A stretch of DNA of 64,000 nt from Petunia secreta (lineage: Eukaryota; Streptophyta; Magnoliopsida; Solanales; Solanaceae): assembly GCA_029990175.1 (NCBI GenBank), contig JARKIP010000685.1:1-64000 (forward strand), written 5' to 3'. A program made the position numbers and the translations under genes. The notes below the pieces were generated by a model. It had not been told where the DNA came from, did not search any database, and saw only the letters and a program-made list of their open reading frames with translations. Positions 1 through 11,625 of the stretch are shown piece by piece (position 1 is the stretch's first letter; each line of letters begins with the position of its first letter).

Positions 1-292
1 GAACAATGTGCCTCTATCATAATCTGTCCACGTAAATTTGCAACATCAGAAGCACAAAATCTATCTTTATACATGGGAGAACCGTCAGTAGTAACCCTGT
101 ATGGTGACTCCATTTTTCTTCTGGCTATCTATCTGTATTCAACTAGAACTGGATCCTCATACTGACGTTGTTTTACTTCATGAAAAATTTAGAGTTAAAG
201 ATCTAGTGCAGCTTGTTGTCCATCCATCATCGGCATATCTCCTTCACACCCCAACTCTTTGAGAAGTTACTTTAGCGTTATAAGTGCTCATG
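1..292 (-). pseudogene. Ty3/gypsy pol fragment (just before and into the integrase zinc-binding region)
   Basis: Read on the minus strand, this resembles the linker between RNase H and integrase of Ty3/gypsy pol. The same sequence recurs in plus orientation at about 3798-4080, where it runs on into a recognisable HHCC zinc-binding region. No long frame survives here. It abuts the outer end of the LTR at 293-3042. It therefore looks like the interior of a related element that this LTR invaded or was recombined with, and it continues beyond the left edge of the window. Confidence 0.6.
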
Positions 293-944
293 TGACACGA
301 TCCGAAATCCGGTTAGGCCGTGCGGGCACCCGACATCCTCCCCTAGATCTGTCGGGCGAACCCTTACCAATTAAGTTAGGAAAATAAATATAATAATTCA
401 TAAATAAGGACAAGACTTAAAAAAAAATACTGACATACTGATACCTCTAAGCTGTACAAAAGAAATTACAGCTGATTACCCATCATACTAGGTTTAGGGC
501 TATCCAGACTAGACATCTAAGAGTACAAAAGAAGACAGATACCTCCTGAAGGGAGCAAATTGCAACTGAAATAATACACATAAAAATGGTGGCCATCCTG
601 AATAAAAGCTGGCTCACCCTGACAGCTGAAGTCGTCTTCGCTCCTGAACAACGTGGTGAACTCAATCCTGGAGCGAACTTGCCGAAACGAAATAGATAGA
701 CAAGAAACAAACAACAAACAAGGGTGAGTCAAAAGGACTCAATAAGTGGGGCAGACTAGCCACCTCAAAGAATATGATAGCTAGCCAGGGAGGAGAAACA
801 GATAAACAAAATTCCTCTTATTTAAATTATAAAAAGGCAGAGCCAGATGATAACTAGAAACACGAACTAATCAACAACGAGGAACATAAGGTAACCAAAA
901 TATATAGGTATCCCGAACTCATCAACAATCAGAAATACATCCTG

Positions 945-1110
945 TTGCAGCGTGCAACCCGATCCATATGTTCATCCTGTTGCGCCGTGCAAACCGATCC
1001 ATATATTTATACCGTTGCGGCGTGCGACCCGATCCATATGTTCATCCTGTTGCGGCGTGCAACCCGATCCATATATTTATACCGTTGCGGCGTGCAACCC
1101 GATCCCCGCA
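945..1110. repeat. Minisatellite, about 37-bp unit, four to five copies
   Basis: Tandem units built on TTGCGGCGTGCAACCCGATCC followed by an ATATGTTCAT or ATATATTTAT spacer. The same unit occurs in the F LTRs (about 18496-18660 and 23440-23745) with different copy numbers, but I do not find it in the inverted partner LTR at 6105-8607. The short open frames here are by-products of a repeat unit that lacks stops. Confidence 0.85.
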
Positions 1111-1200
1111 ACCCAGAATACGAGCCAGAAATATATATAGGCAAATAAGCAATGCACGTAGAAGCAGGACAGTAGTTATGTACCACAAGTCTACATCATG

Positions 1201-1255
1201 GTATGAAATGAAATGAAATGAAATGAAATGAGATGAAATGAAATGAAATATGATG
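1201..1255. repeat. ATGAA pentanucleotide microsatellite in the LTR
   Basis: About ten units of ATGAA with occasional ATGAG. The mirror copy lies at about 7880-7925 in the inverted LTR (TTTCA units), so it predates the split of the two copies. Confidence 0.85.
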
Positions 1256-1288
1256 CAAAGGGTCACATATGACCGTAATCCCATCCTG

Positions 1289-1600
1289 AAGCGGAATACT
1301 CCTGCATTCGAGGGGAATCTAACCTAATAACCAACTGGTGCGGAATACTCCTGCTCTTGGGGCGGAATACTCCTGCACCCGATATAATATAAACCAGAGG
1401 CGGAATACTCCTGCACTCTCCTGGGGCGGAATACTCCTGCACCCGATATAATGTAAAGCTGAGGCGGAATACTCCTGCACTCAATATCTGACATAAGAGC
1501 GGAATACTCCTGCTCTTGGAGCGGAATCCTCCTACCCTCAATATGATACAATGGAGCGGAATCTTCCTGCTCCTGGGGCGGAAAACTCCTGCACCCAATA
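1289..1600. repeat. GCGGAATACTCCTGC minisatellite array in the LTR
   Basis: More than ten copies of GCGGAATACTCCTGC, separated by short variable spacers such as CACCCGATATAATATAAA. The inverted partner has the reverse complement (GCAGGAGTATTCCGC) at about 7545-7850. Both strands stay open through the array, which gives repetitive short frames rich in YSAP or RSIP that should not be read as proteins. Confidence 0.85.
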
Positions 1601-3042
1601 TGATATGCAATGTAGTGCATATGAATGACATATAATGCATGTGAATGCAATGTGATACAATAATAACCCCTCACCGGTGCGGGACTCTCATCGACAGCCG
1701 GGAAGTAGATGCCAACTCACAGCCAGATTACAATGCTCAGTTCCATAATGCAATACCAACAACAGGACATAACATGTAATATACAATGTAAATTTAAAGC
1801 TAAGGCATAATGAGTACGCCTATCGGCAGCTACACACGTAAGGAACACGTGGTAGAAAATCCATGAGGCCAGGTGCCTCCAAAGAAATGGATATAAACAC
1901 TTACCTCTTCCAAAAGTTAGTATGGCTAATACACAACCGCTTAATCCTTTGGTTTCCTTGCCAAACAATCCAACTCTATTCAATAAGCAGAAAAATATAT
2001 CAATTTTAGGCTAAAAGCTTCATTCCTCTCATCTTAGGGCAATCCGGTTAGGAACCTGATACTCTATTTGCATACGCAATACGCAGGTCAGGCCTATGTA
2101 CAGGGTTTATGGTCACATAACCAAACCCCAAATAAATTACATTTATATGTTGCCCATAACTCACTGAGTACGAATATATAATCAATTTCATTATCGGGGT
2201 CCAATTGACCCTTTAAACTATTAATTGAACTTATTAAAACGATGGTTAATATCCTAATTTTTACCGTAAAAATATATTCAAACACACGTAATAAACTCAA
2301 ATAATATATTAGGATCATTACATGAATGTTTCAGGGTGAAAAATCTACTTTTCTCCGGCCTCTTTTCTCATTTTCTGGCATTTTTTTCTTTTCTCAGCAT
2401 TTTCTTTCTCAATCTTGCTTTTGCTTCTTTTTGTTCCGTATTCTATAGCTAATGGATATCTATATCCTTAGCACCGCCCATGGTACTTTCATTTTCTTTC
2501 TTTCTTTGTAATTTTTGTCTTTTTGTCTTTTTTTTTGTTTTCTTTTATTTTATTTTCTTTTCTTAACGAAAATTAAAATAGTACCCTACAATATTTGAAA
2601 TAATTTCAACTTTTGCATACGAGTTATACAAAATATATGTAACATACTCGCGAAGGCGGATCTCAAATTGGACTCCCGAAACTCAAGATGCGAATTTAAA
2701 TAGAAAAAGTTAAATTATTTAACTTTCGGCATTTTAGCGAAAACTAGCCGAAAAATATCGAAATTCACTTTCGAAAGTTTACAAAAATTACAAATAATCA
2801 TACGAACCTAACGGCGCTTTCAAATTTAGAATCGGAGCTCGTTCGACAAAACCGAGCTCGAAAATCTCTTTTTAATATTTATTGCCAATAAAAACTGAAA
2901 CCTTCTTCCGATGCCTACCAAACGAGGTCTGATTTAGCTCAAATTTTACAGACAAGTTCTAATGGATATTACAAATATTTTAAAATTATCGGCACGCCAA
3001 TCGAAGTCCTAACTTTCGAAACGACTAACCGAGGTCGTTTCA

Positions 3043-3797
3043 TTCTCCTCCACTTAAACTCTCATTCGTCCTCGAACGAGCCTAAGCCTAAAGAAAAATT
3101 CGCACAGATAACAAAAGAACTTGCACGACCTTTATAAGCTACTCCACAGACATTATCTCATGATTGCAGAATCAGAATTATAACACGAATATCGAACTCT
3201 TTGAATTATATCTGGATAATATGATAACATCGTTGCCCAACTTATTCTGACTAAGCTGATCCTTCCTCGATCACGAGAGGAGAGTTCTACATTTTCGAAA
3301 CAAAGATACACAGAACTTTGGATGGATTAACATGATTCAGTCGATAATCACCTCTTCGATGTACCTTTCCATATAGAATAGGTCGATGGAACTAAGAATT
3401 AGCTCACGCTTGATGCAATAGGGGAAGCTTTTGAAGTACCTTGTCACTACTCACTATAGAAGATTTGATGCAAGCTATATTATTTTTACGAACGCACTAT
3501 GCAACATCTCAGTTAATGTTACTATTGTTCCGCAAACTCCTTGTGTGAATGTAGATACTCATATCCTAATGTATGTCAAAGGTTCATCTGAACAGGGTCT
3601 ATCATATAAAGATAAGGGTCATGCAAACACTACTGGATAGTATGATGCAGGCCAGGAATGATCTCCAGACTGAACATCTACTTCAGGGTACTGTCTTTGA
3701 ATTGGAATTATTATGACTTGAAAAAGTAAATATAAAAGAGATATGTAGTTGGACCTTCAGTTGAGGCACAATACCAGCAAAAAAGTTGATTACATGT
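3043..3797 (-). other. 3' interior of the gypsy element feeding LTR A1
   Basis: Non-coding interior between the lost pol gene and the 3' LTR in minus orientation. On the minus strand it reads a purine-rich tract ending AGTGGAGGAGAA directly before the LTR, preceded by the GGCTCGTTCGAGGACGA stretch. Its proximal part matches 19692-20050 in element F, and the whole stretch matches 5346-6104 in inverted orientation. Confidence 0.65.
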
Positions 3798-4385
3798 GCA
3801 CTTATAACGCTAAAGTAACTTCTCAAAGAGTCGAGATGTGAAGGAGATATGCCAATGATGGATGGACGACAAGCTGCACTAGACCTTTAACTCTAAATTT
3901 TTATGAAGTAAAACAGCGTCAGTATGAGGATCCAATTCTAGTCGAATACAAACAGATAGCCAGAAGAAAACTGGAGTCACCATACAGGGTTACTACTGAC
4001 GGAGTTCTCATGTATAAAGGTAGACTTTGTGTCCTGATGCTGTAGATTTATATGGACAGATTATGATAGAGGCACATTATTCCGAATGCATTTTTCATCC
4101 AGGTTCGACTAAGATTTACCATGATCTTAAGCGGATTTATTGGTGGTACGGAATGAAGTGTGACATAGCAGAATTTTTTTTGGCTCAGTGTTCTAATTGC
4201 CAGCAAGTTAAAGTCGTGTAATCTTTCCTGACTTTATGCTTTCAGCAGATAGGTACGTATATATGATCAGGTTGTCAGCTTATCTCTATCGTTAATAGAT
4301 TATTAGTGGGATTAGCAATGATCAACACTCATTGTAGATTTCTGCCGTGGCCTTACTTTGGGCTGCGAGAAAAGTGGTATCAACA
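3798..4385 (+). pseudogene. Ty3/gypsy integrase zinc-binding (HHCC) fragment
   Basis: The plus-strand frame at 4027-4221 contains an H2C2 integrase zinc finger: an EAHYSE start, HPGSTKIYHDLKRIYWW, then CSNCQQVK. This matches the HPGTAKMYHDL and CLNCQQVK motifs of the intact Tekay element at about 47480-47600. Upstream, about 3800-4026 is the pre-integrase linker, also seen reversed at 1-292. The catalytic DDE core is missing, so this is a fragment. It forms the left part of the spacer of the large inverted repeat. Confidence 0.75.
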
Positions 4386-5345
4386 CCTCAGAGATTTAAT
4401 ATTACCATTCAGTATTTGGAGGAAGACTCCTCCACTTAAAGCACACACTCATGCAGCTATTTGAATAGGAATAACCATCCTCGCACAGTCTGCTGGACTA
4501 AAGAAGATTTAGCTAAAAGTTGAACGTAGGCAGACCTAAGCTTCCAACTACCCTTTCGAGTTGCCAAATAGCTGCAACTCTCAAGTTCACAACTCCATAC
4601 CTTTGCCGTGAACACCACCGCCTGATGGATGGTACTTCTATATAAAAATTTCGGCAGAGTTTCCCCTGAAAATGGATGATCCGCAAAAACAGAATCAGCA
4701 CTATACAATACTTGGGAATGGGTACCCGGATAAACTGATATCCAAAAAAATAATATGCTTACCCGGCTACAATAACACGTACACTGGCTCAACCCAGGGA
4801 AAATCACAAGCGGCTACCAACCGCCCAAGTTCGCTAGTGCCAGACGAAGAAGAAATGGAAATGGACCGAGGATAGAAATAATTAGAGCTTCAGGAAGCTC
4901 ATCTTCTTATTTGCTTGGCTATCAAAGCTAGACTACTTACGAGTCAAAGTAGCCCAAAAATTGCAATTGAAGAAATAAATATTAAATGAGCTTTATGGAG
5001 CAACATATAAATGTAATTTATTTGGGGTTTGGTTATGTGACCATAAACCCTGTACATAGGCCTGGCCTGCGTATTGCGTATGCGAATAGGGTATCAGGTT
5101 CCTAACCGGATTGCCCTAAGATGTGAGGAATGAAGCTTTTAGCCTAAAATTGATATATTTTTCTGCCTATTGAATAGAGTGGGATTGTTTGGCAAGGAAA
5201 CCAAAGGATTAAGCGGTTGTGGATTAGCTGTACTAACTTTTAGAAGAGGTAAGTGTTTATATCCATTTCTTTGGAGGCACCTGGCCTCGTGGATTTTCTA
5301 CCACGTGTTCCTTACATGTGTAGCTGCCCTCGGTTAGTCGTTTCG
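4386..5345. other. Patchwork of gypsy interior and LTR pieces (palindrome spacer)
   Basis: About 4386-4990 matches the 3' interior of F (about 20070-20620) in the same orientation, for example the block with GAGTTGCCAAA. At about 5006-5320 the sequence switches to a plus-orientation LTR fragment, with the same stretch at 6990-7310 (GGTTTGGTTATGTGA, then GCCTGCGTATTGCGTA). It ends with a short piece like the LTR start. No gene is supported here. The short open frames are incidental. Confidence 0.6.
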
Positions 5346-6104
5346 TCATGTAATCAATTTTGTTGTTGGTATTCTGCCTCAGCTCATGGTCCAACTACAT
5401 GTCTCTTTTATTTTTACTTTTGCAAGACATAATATTTCCAATTCAAAGACAATACCCTGAAGTAGATGTCCAGTCTGAAGATCATTCCTGGTCTACATCA
5501 TGTTATCCAGTAGTTTTTTCAGGATCCTTATCCTTATATGATAGACCCTGTTTAGATGAACCTTTGACATACATTAGGATATGAGTATCTATATTCCCAC
5601 AAGGAGCTTGCGGACCAACCCAAACATTAATTGAGGTGTTGCATAGTGCGTTCGTAGAAATGATATAGCTTACATCAAATCTTCTATAGTGTGTAGTGAA
5701 GAGGCACTTCAAAAGCCTCCCCTATTGCATCAAGCGTAAGCTAATTCTTAATTCCATCGACCTGTTTTATATCAAAAAATATATTGAAGAGGTGATTATC
5801 GGCTGAATCATGTTAGTCCATCCAGAGTTTCGTATATCCTTGCTTTGAAAATGTAAAACTCTTTTCTCGTGATCGAGGAAGGATCAGCTTAGTCAGAATA
5901 AGCTAGGCAATGGTGTCATCATATTATCCATATATGTTTTATTCAAAGAGTTCGGTGTACGTGTTATAATTCTGATCATATAATCAGGAGATAATGCCCG
6001 TAGAGTAGCTTATGAAGGTCGTGTAAGTTCTCCTGTTATCTGCGTGGATCTTGCTTTAGACTTAGGCTCGTTCGAGGACGAACGATAGTTTAAGTGGAGG
6101 AGAA
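5346..6104 (+). other. 3' interior of the gypsy element feeding LTR A2
   Basis: Plus-orientation counterpart of 3043-3797. It ends in the GGCTCGTTCGAGGACGA stretch and a polypurine tract AGTGGAGGAGAA, immediately followed by the LTR start TGAAACGACC at 6105. No retroviral coding domain is readable in it. Confidence 0.65.
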
Positions 6105-8607
6105 TGAAACGACCTCGGTCAGCCGTTTCGGAAGATAGGACTTTGATTGGCATGCCTATAATTTTAAAATATTTGTAATATCCATTAGGACCTGTCTGTA
6201 AAATTTGAGCTAAATCAGACCTCGTTTGGTAGGCATCGGAAGAAGGTTTCAGTTTTTATTGTCGATAAATATTAAAAAGAGATTTTCGGGCTCGGTTTTG
6301 GCGAATGAGCTCCGATTCGAAATCTAAAAGCGCAGTTAGGTTCGTATGATTATTTGTGACTTTTTTAAATTTTTGAAAGTGAATTCCGATGTCTTTCGGC
6401 TAGTTTCCGCTAAAATGCCGAAAGTTAAATAATTTGACTATTTTTTCATTTAAATTCGCATCTTGAGTTTCGGGAGTCCGATTTTAGATCCGCCTTCGCG
6501 AATATGTTACATATATTTTGTATAACGTGTATGCAAAAGTTGGAATTATTTCGAATATCGTAGGGTACTGTTTTAATTTTTACTGTAGCAGCGAATCTTA
6601 AAAAAAAAAGAAAAGATAAAAGAAATTAAAAAGTTAGGCGGTGGCATATGCACTTAGCATATATGCTAAGTTATATTGTTCTTAGCAGAAACAGAAAACA
6701 AAAAATGATTCAGAAGCAGGAGCAGGAGAAAATGCAAAGAAATGAAAAAAAATGCCAGAAAATGAGAAAAGTATCGGTAAAATAGTAGAATTTTTACTCT
6801 AAAACATTCAGGTAATGATCTTAATGCATTATTTGAGTTTATTACGTGTGTTTGAATATGTTTTGACGGTAAAATTTGGAATATTAGACATCGTTTTAAT
6901 AAGTTCAATTAATAGTTTAAAGGGTCAAATGGACCCCGATAATGAAATTGATTATATATTCGTACTCAGTGAGTTATGGGCAACTTATAAATGTAATTTA
7001 TTTAGGGTTTGGTTATGTGATCTTAAACCCTGTACATAGGCCTGGCCTGCGTATTGCGTAAGCGAATAGGGTATCATGTTCCTAACCGGATTGCCCTAAG
7101 ACGTAAGGAATGAAGTCTTTAGCCTAATTTGACATATTTTTCTGCTTATTGAATAAAGTGGGATCGTTTGACAATGAAACCAAAGGATAAAGCGGTTTTT
7201 TATTAGCAATGGTAACTTTTGGAAGAGGTAAGTGTTTATATCCATTTCTTTGGAGGCACCTGGCCTCGTAGATTTTCTACCACGTGTTCCTTACGTGTGT
7301 AGCTGCCGATAGGCGTACTCATTACGCCTTAGCTTTGGATTTACATTGTATATTATATGTTATGTCCTGTTGTTGGTATTGCATTGAGGCTTTGAGCATT
7401 GTACTCTGGCTGTGAGTTGGCATCTACTTCCTGGCTTTCGATGAGAGTCCCGCGCCGGTGAAGGGTTATTATTGCATCACATTGCATTCATATGCATTAT
7501 ATGTCATTCATATGTATTATATTGCATATCATATTGGGTGCCGGAGTATTCTGCCCCAGGAGCAAGAGGATTCCTCTCCATTGTATCATATTGAGGGTAG
7601 GAGGATTCCGCCCCAGGAGCAGGAGTATTCCGCTCTTATGTCAGATATTGAGTGCAGGAGTATTCCGACTCAGCTTTACATTATATCGGGTGCAGGAGTA
7701 TTCCGCTCCAGGAGAGTGTAGGAGTATTCCGCCTCTGGTTTATATTATATCGGGTGCAGGAGTATTCCACCCCAGGAGCAGGAGTATTCCGCTCCAGTTG
7801 GTTATCAAATTGGATTCCCCTCGAATGCAGGAGTATTCCGCTTCGGGATGGGATTACCGGCACATGCGACCGTTTGTATCATATTTCATTTCATTTCATC
7901 TCATCTCATTTCATTTCATTTCATACCATTGTGTAGACTTACCGTACATGACTACTATTCTGCTTATAGATGCAGTGCTTATTTGTTAATATGTTTCTGG
8001 CTCACATCCTTGGTTGAGTTCATAAGTTTCTTACGTGTTTCTGGTTGTTATCTGGCTCTGCCTTTTTATAATTTAAATAAAAAATATTTGGTCTATCTGT
8101 TTCTTTTCTCCCTGGCTAGCTATCCTATTCTTTGAGGTGACTAGTCTGCCCCACTTATTGAGTCCTTTGAATCACCCTTGTTTGTTGTTTGTTTCTTGTC
8201 TATTTATTTCGTTTCGGTAGGTTCGCTCCAAGATTGAGTTCGCCACGTTGTTCAGGAGCGAAGACGACTTCAGCTGTCAGGGTGAGCCAGCTTTTATTCT
8301 GGATGGCCACAAATTTTATGATTATTATTTCAGTTGCATTTTTCTCCCTTCAGGAGGTATCTGTCTTCTTTTGTACTCTTAGATGTCTAGTCTGGATAGC
8401 TCTAAACCTAGTATGTTGGGTAGTTAGCTGTAATTTCTTATGTACAGCTTAGAGGTATCAATATGTTTGTATTTTTTTTTTAAAGTCTTGTCCTTATTTA
8501 TCAACTATTATATTTATTTTCCTAATTTAATTGGTAAGGGTTCGCCCGACGGGTGTAGGGAGGATGTTGGGTGCCCGCACGGCCTAACCGGAATTCGGGT
8601 CGTGTCA
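6105..8607 (+). repeat. Ty3/gypsy LTR, plus orientation (copy A2)
   Basis: It starts TGAAACGACCTCGG after a polypurine tract and ends GGGTCGTGTCA, and is 2503 bp. It is the reverse-complement partner of 293-3042. Its right end abuts minus-strand pol sequence of element H at 8608, so this LTR (or the composite it belongs to) was inserted into H. No primer-binding site follows, which is consistent with it being a 3' LTR. Confidence 0.85.
7545..7850. repeat. GCAGGAGTATTCCGC minisatellite array in LTR A2
   Basis: Mirror of the array at 1289-1600. Units of GCAGGAGTATTCCGC alternate with TTTATATTATATCGGGT-type spacers. The same array occurs in both orientations within the window only in the A1/A2 pair and is absent from the F LTRs. 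Confidence 0.85.
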
Positions 8608-10519
8608 TTGTCCGTTTTCACGGTTAATCAACCATTTCTTCTACTTGACAACTTTGAAAGTTGAATCCACGTTCATCTTGTGTGCAATTACCTGAGTAGA
8701 TATCCCCGACATATATGTATGTGCCCAAGCAAAAATGGTTGCACGGGCGGCAACAAGCTATCAGACTCTTGTCTAGCTATAGCTTAAAGCTTCAAACCCA
8801 CATAAAATTTCTTCTATGATGTTTTCTCATCAAAGATCAATGGATCCAGGTCGTCTACTGTGGCTTTGGAGACTTTTTATTCTTCATTCAAATTACAAGA
8901 AACCACATGTGACTCCTGGGGGCCCTCCTTTTTTGATTCTTCTCGCTTGAATGACATGTCGGTCACTAGGCAAGGTTCCAGAAATTTTTCCAATAGATTT
9001 CGCTGGTTCTTTATATCTTCCTACACTGGATGAGTGACTACAGTCATATAGCAGCTTTTGGATAACTTCTGCTCTCCCTGGATCTCTCTTACCCCCAATG
9101 GATTTGGATACTTGAGGACCTGATGAAGCTTTGAGGGTACTGCTCTTACTTTTTGTATCCAAGGCTACCGCTATATGATGTTATATGAGAGATCGCATGT
9201 CATCTTCTGGAAAGATATCAACTTTGCCTGGCATGAGAACAGGGAAAACAATCTCTCCTACTAACTTCTCGCTCAAACTGTTGAAATTGGTTATCGTGTA
9301 TGGGCTCGAGACTACTTGTCCTATCAACTCCATGCTACAAATAACCTTCTATTGAATAATATTCACAACACTTCCTGGGTCTACTTGTAGCCACTTAATT
9401 TGGGTGTCGAGCACCCTAAGAGTGATGACTAAAGCATTGTGGTGTGAAAAGAAAAGTTATTTTCCATAGTTCCCATTAAATTGGGTTGTGTTGATAGGGG
9501 GTCCCTTCTTCCATTCTTCCCGGGCTTCGCAAACCATCACTACATTGGTCTTCTCTATCTCAATCTTTGGTCCACTAAAGATTGTGTTGATGCCGCGTTT
9601 TTCCTCTTGGCCTGAAGTTGAGGGCCATTTTTCTTTTTACTCAAGTAGGTCATTAAGGTGTGCCTCACTCAACATGTGGGCTATTTCGATCATGAGTGCC
9701 TTGGAGTTGACGGTATCGTGGTCGTTTCCCCGGTGGAATTTACAATAGGCTGATGAATTCTTCCTAAAATTGTTCTGATGGAAGGAGACCAGCACACTGG
9801 CGAACCTAATTTTCCGAAGTGATTCGTGACTAGCTCAACCGGATTTAACAATAATCCAGAATCTTTATAATTTTGAGAATCAGAGTTTTTCTCATGGGAA
9901 GACGCTCCTTGGGAATCACTCCACTTATTAGAGGATCTCATGGGACTCGCCTGATATTGCGTTCTGCCTTTCATCCTTCAAGTGTATGTTTCTTCCCCTT
10001 GGGTGGGACTTCGCCTTCGGGTCCTTCAGGCGTTATTATCGGACACTTGGGAGGCGCTCGGCCTAATTTAGAGCTTATGGTTACATAACTGATATAAAAC
10101 ATCCCAAGTCGTCATCGTGTGCTCTTACAAACTCCACTATAACTCCCGCGTGGCCAATGAACCTCGACGGTTCAAGCTCTGGTCGAATACTACCATAGCA
10201 ATGCTGTCGGGTACAAGAGTGAGAGTCATTCATTTTCTTTGGAATCTTTCCAAAGAATCCTTTAGCAGTTTGACTTCACGCAGATGAATCTCAAAGATGT
10301 CCTCCATCCTCTTCTCTCGCTTTTGGGTACCGGAATGTGCCTTCTTAAATAGATCTTGGATTTGAGTGAAAGATTCAATGGACTGCACGGGAAGCTAAGT
10401 GTACCATGTCAGGGCCCATCGGTCAGGGTTGGACCAAACCTCCTTACCAGAGCAGATTGGATCTCTTTCTTCTATGATCTCATTTTTCTTTACGACCGTG
10501 AAATATACGGTTGTACGTT
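8608..10519 (-). pseudogene. Degraded Ty3/gypsy gag, protease and RT-proximal region of element H (Tat/Ogre-like)
   Basis: Read on the minus strand from 10519 downwards, the order is gag, protease, pre-RT. Recognisable motifs, in different frames because of many indels and stops, are: a gag core with a TWY-type tryptophan motif and IESFTQIQDLF near 10350-10450; a zinc-finger relic CKFHRGNDHDT with the last cysteine changed to serine near 9700-9750; a protease-like VDPGS near 9380; and the segment that precedes RT, reading FAWAHTYMSGI near 8700. Lineage assignment rests on the CxFHxxxxHxT motif and is tentative. The gag resumes on the far side of element E at 26098. Confidence 0.65.
10515..10519. 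other. Left target-site duplication of element E (ACGTT)
   Basis: ACGTT lies immediately before the LTR start TGATGTGCTACG. The right copy, ATGTT at 26093-26097, differs by one transition. Removing E and one copy rejoins the gag of H in frame (EPEE on one side, VVKKNEIIEE on the other), which supports these exact borders. Confidence 0.7.
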
Positions 10520-11578
10520 TGATGTGCTACGCAGTCAACAATAATAAGTGGCTATGGGGTCAACATTTTGCAACAGGGTGGCTATGCATCAAAAATTGTA
10601 GTTTTCTTCCTCAAAACATAGTTAAAATTTTGGAAACACATCGTATCTATTCTAGGAACTATAAATAGCTAGTTTCAACATATTTTCCATATCTTTAGGC
10701 TTATTTCTCAGGTTTAGGGCAAGAGTTCATCAACCAAGTCCAGGGTTTGAAGATTAGGAGCTTCAATTGATCAATCCATTTGCCTTTTTTTTCATTTCTT
10801 TGGTTTATATTTCATTTTCTTGACTTCTTGGTGTAATTTTGACACTATAAATATGTGTAGTTGATAGATTGGTGGAGCAAGGGCTTGTATATTGACACTT
10901 TTGTACTTTTGAGCTTGAGTTCTTTTTACTATTATTGATTTGGAAGTTTTGGCTATTTAATCATTACTTGCTTAAATTGGTAGTCGCAAATACTAGTTCT
11001 AGCCCAACAAGTACTAGAATTACACCGAGAGGGTATTTCTAGAATGGGGTAGTGATTAATACGGTACTGGGGTTAGGTGTTGTTGCGATTACCCCAGGTT
11101 AACAGGTTGAACATCGAAAGCGAGATGCCTTACTTGGACACAATATCGATTGAGCTTAACAAAACACCTCTTTGAACCAAGATAGTAAGATGTGTTAGGC
11201 TTGATAGTCACTAAGAGGGGCTATCCGGGCAAATAGCTCGAGTGTCATATTAGCGCACGCCTAAGCTTAATTGATTGAGGCTCTTTCTACATGAAATTGG
11301 TTACCATTGAATCATTTGCATTCCCTAAGCTCTACCACCTTACATCTTTTTTTGAGTAGTCATAGATCATATATACTCATTTTTCTAGTGTAAACATTAG
11401 TTCTTAGCATAATTCTTTCGTTATCACCACCGTTTGGCTTAGTCAATAGGTTTAGTTCCTCCCCTATATTAATTGCATAACATTGTTCCCTATGGATTAG
11501 ATCCCGACTCATAGTTGGGTAACTAATATTGCGATGACCGTGTCACTACTCTTTAGAGAGGTGTTTGCGCGCTCGTCA
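10520..11578 (+). repeat. 5' LTR of element E
   Basis: It runs from TGATGTGCTACGC to GCTCGTCA, 1059 bp. It pairs with the split 3' LTR at 17024-17844 and 25543-26092; shared landmarks include GTAGTTGATAGATTGGTGGA and GTGTCACTACTCTTT. The 3' LTR begins TGATGTAGC and has about 240 bp that this copy lacks directly after the first six bases, so the 5' LTR carries an internal deletion with ATGTG microhomology. Confidence 0.8.
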
Positions 11579-11584
11579 AATTTT

Positions 11585-11602
11585 TGCGCCGTTGTCGAGG
11601 AA
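11585..11602 (+). promoter_or_regulatory. Decayed primer-binding site of element E (tRNA-Asp type)
   Basis: TGCGCCGTTGTCGAGGA follows the LTR by six bases. It resembles TGGCGCCGTTGCCGGGGA, the tRNA-Asp-complementary site used by Athila/Tat relatives, with one base missing and two transitions. The well-preserved version lies at 61605-61622 on the minus strand. Confidence 0.65.
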
Positions 11603-11625
11603 GAATTGGCGTATTAGGGTAGTTT

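Larger units (their letters stand above)
293..3042 (-). repeat. Ty3/gypsy LTR, minus orientation (copy A1)
   Basis: The plus-strand ends are TGACACGATCC and GGTCGTTTCA, so on the minus strand the LTR starts TGAAACGACC and ends CGTGTCA. It is 2750 bp. It is the inverted partner of 6105-8607 and shares blocks with the F LTRs at 17845-19691 and 22773-25542. Immediately beyond 3042 lies a purine-rich tract on the minus strand and the typical CGAGGACGA stretch found at the 3' end of gypsy interiors, which fixes the 5' edge of the LTR. It carries three internal repeat blocks, listed separately. Confidence 0.85.
293..8607. repeat. Large imperfect inverted repeat of two LTRs plus adjoining 3' interiors
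   Basis: The left arm (about 293-3797) and right arm (about 5346-8607) are reverse complements at many checkpoints. These are the LTR outer ends, the minisatellites, the LTR 5' ends with the GAGGACGA stretch (3043-3080 against 6065-6104), and an open 69-codon frame on the outer strand in both arms (3431-3640 plus, 5503-5712 minus). The spacer of about 1.5 kb is a patchwork. The arms differ by substitutions and repeat copy number, so this is an old or diverged palindrome. Confidence 0.8.

Noticed and set aside
945..1640. Several overlapping 60-125-codon open frames in the LTR, and similar ones at 7458-7989 and 23346-23837
   Set aside because: They are translations of minisatellites whose units lack stops in several frames, and they appear on both strands. 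No start context or conserved motif supports them.
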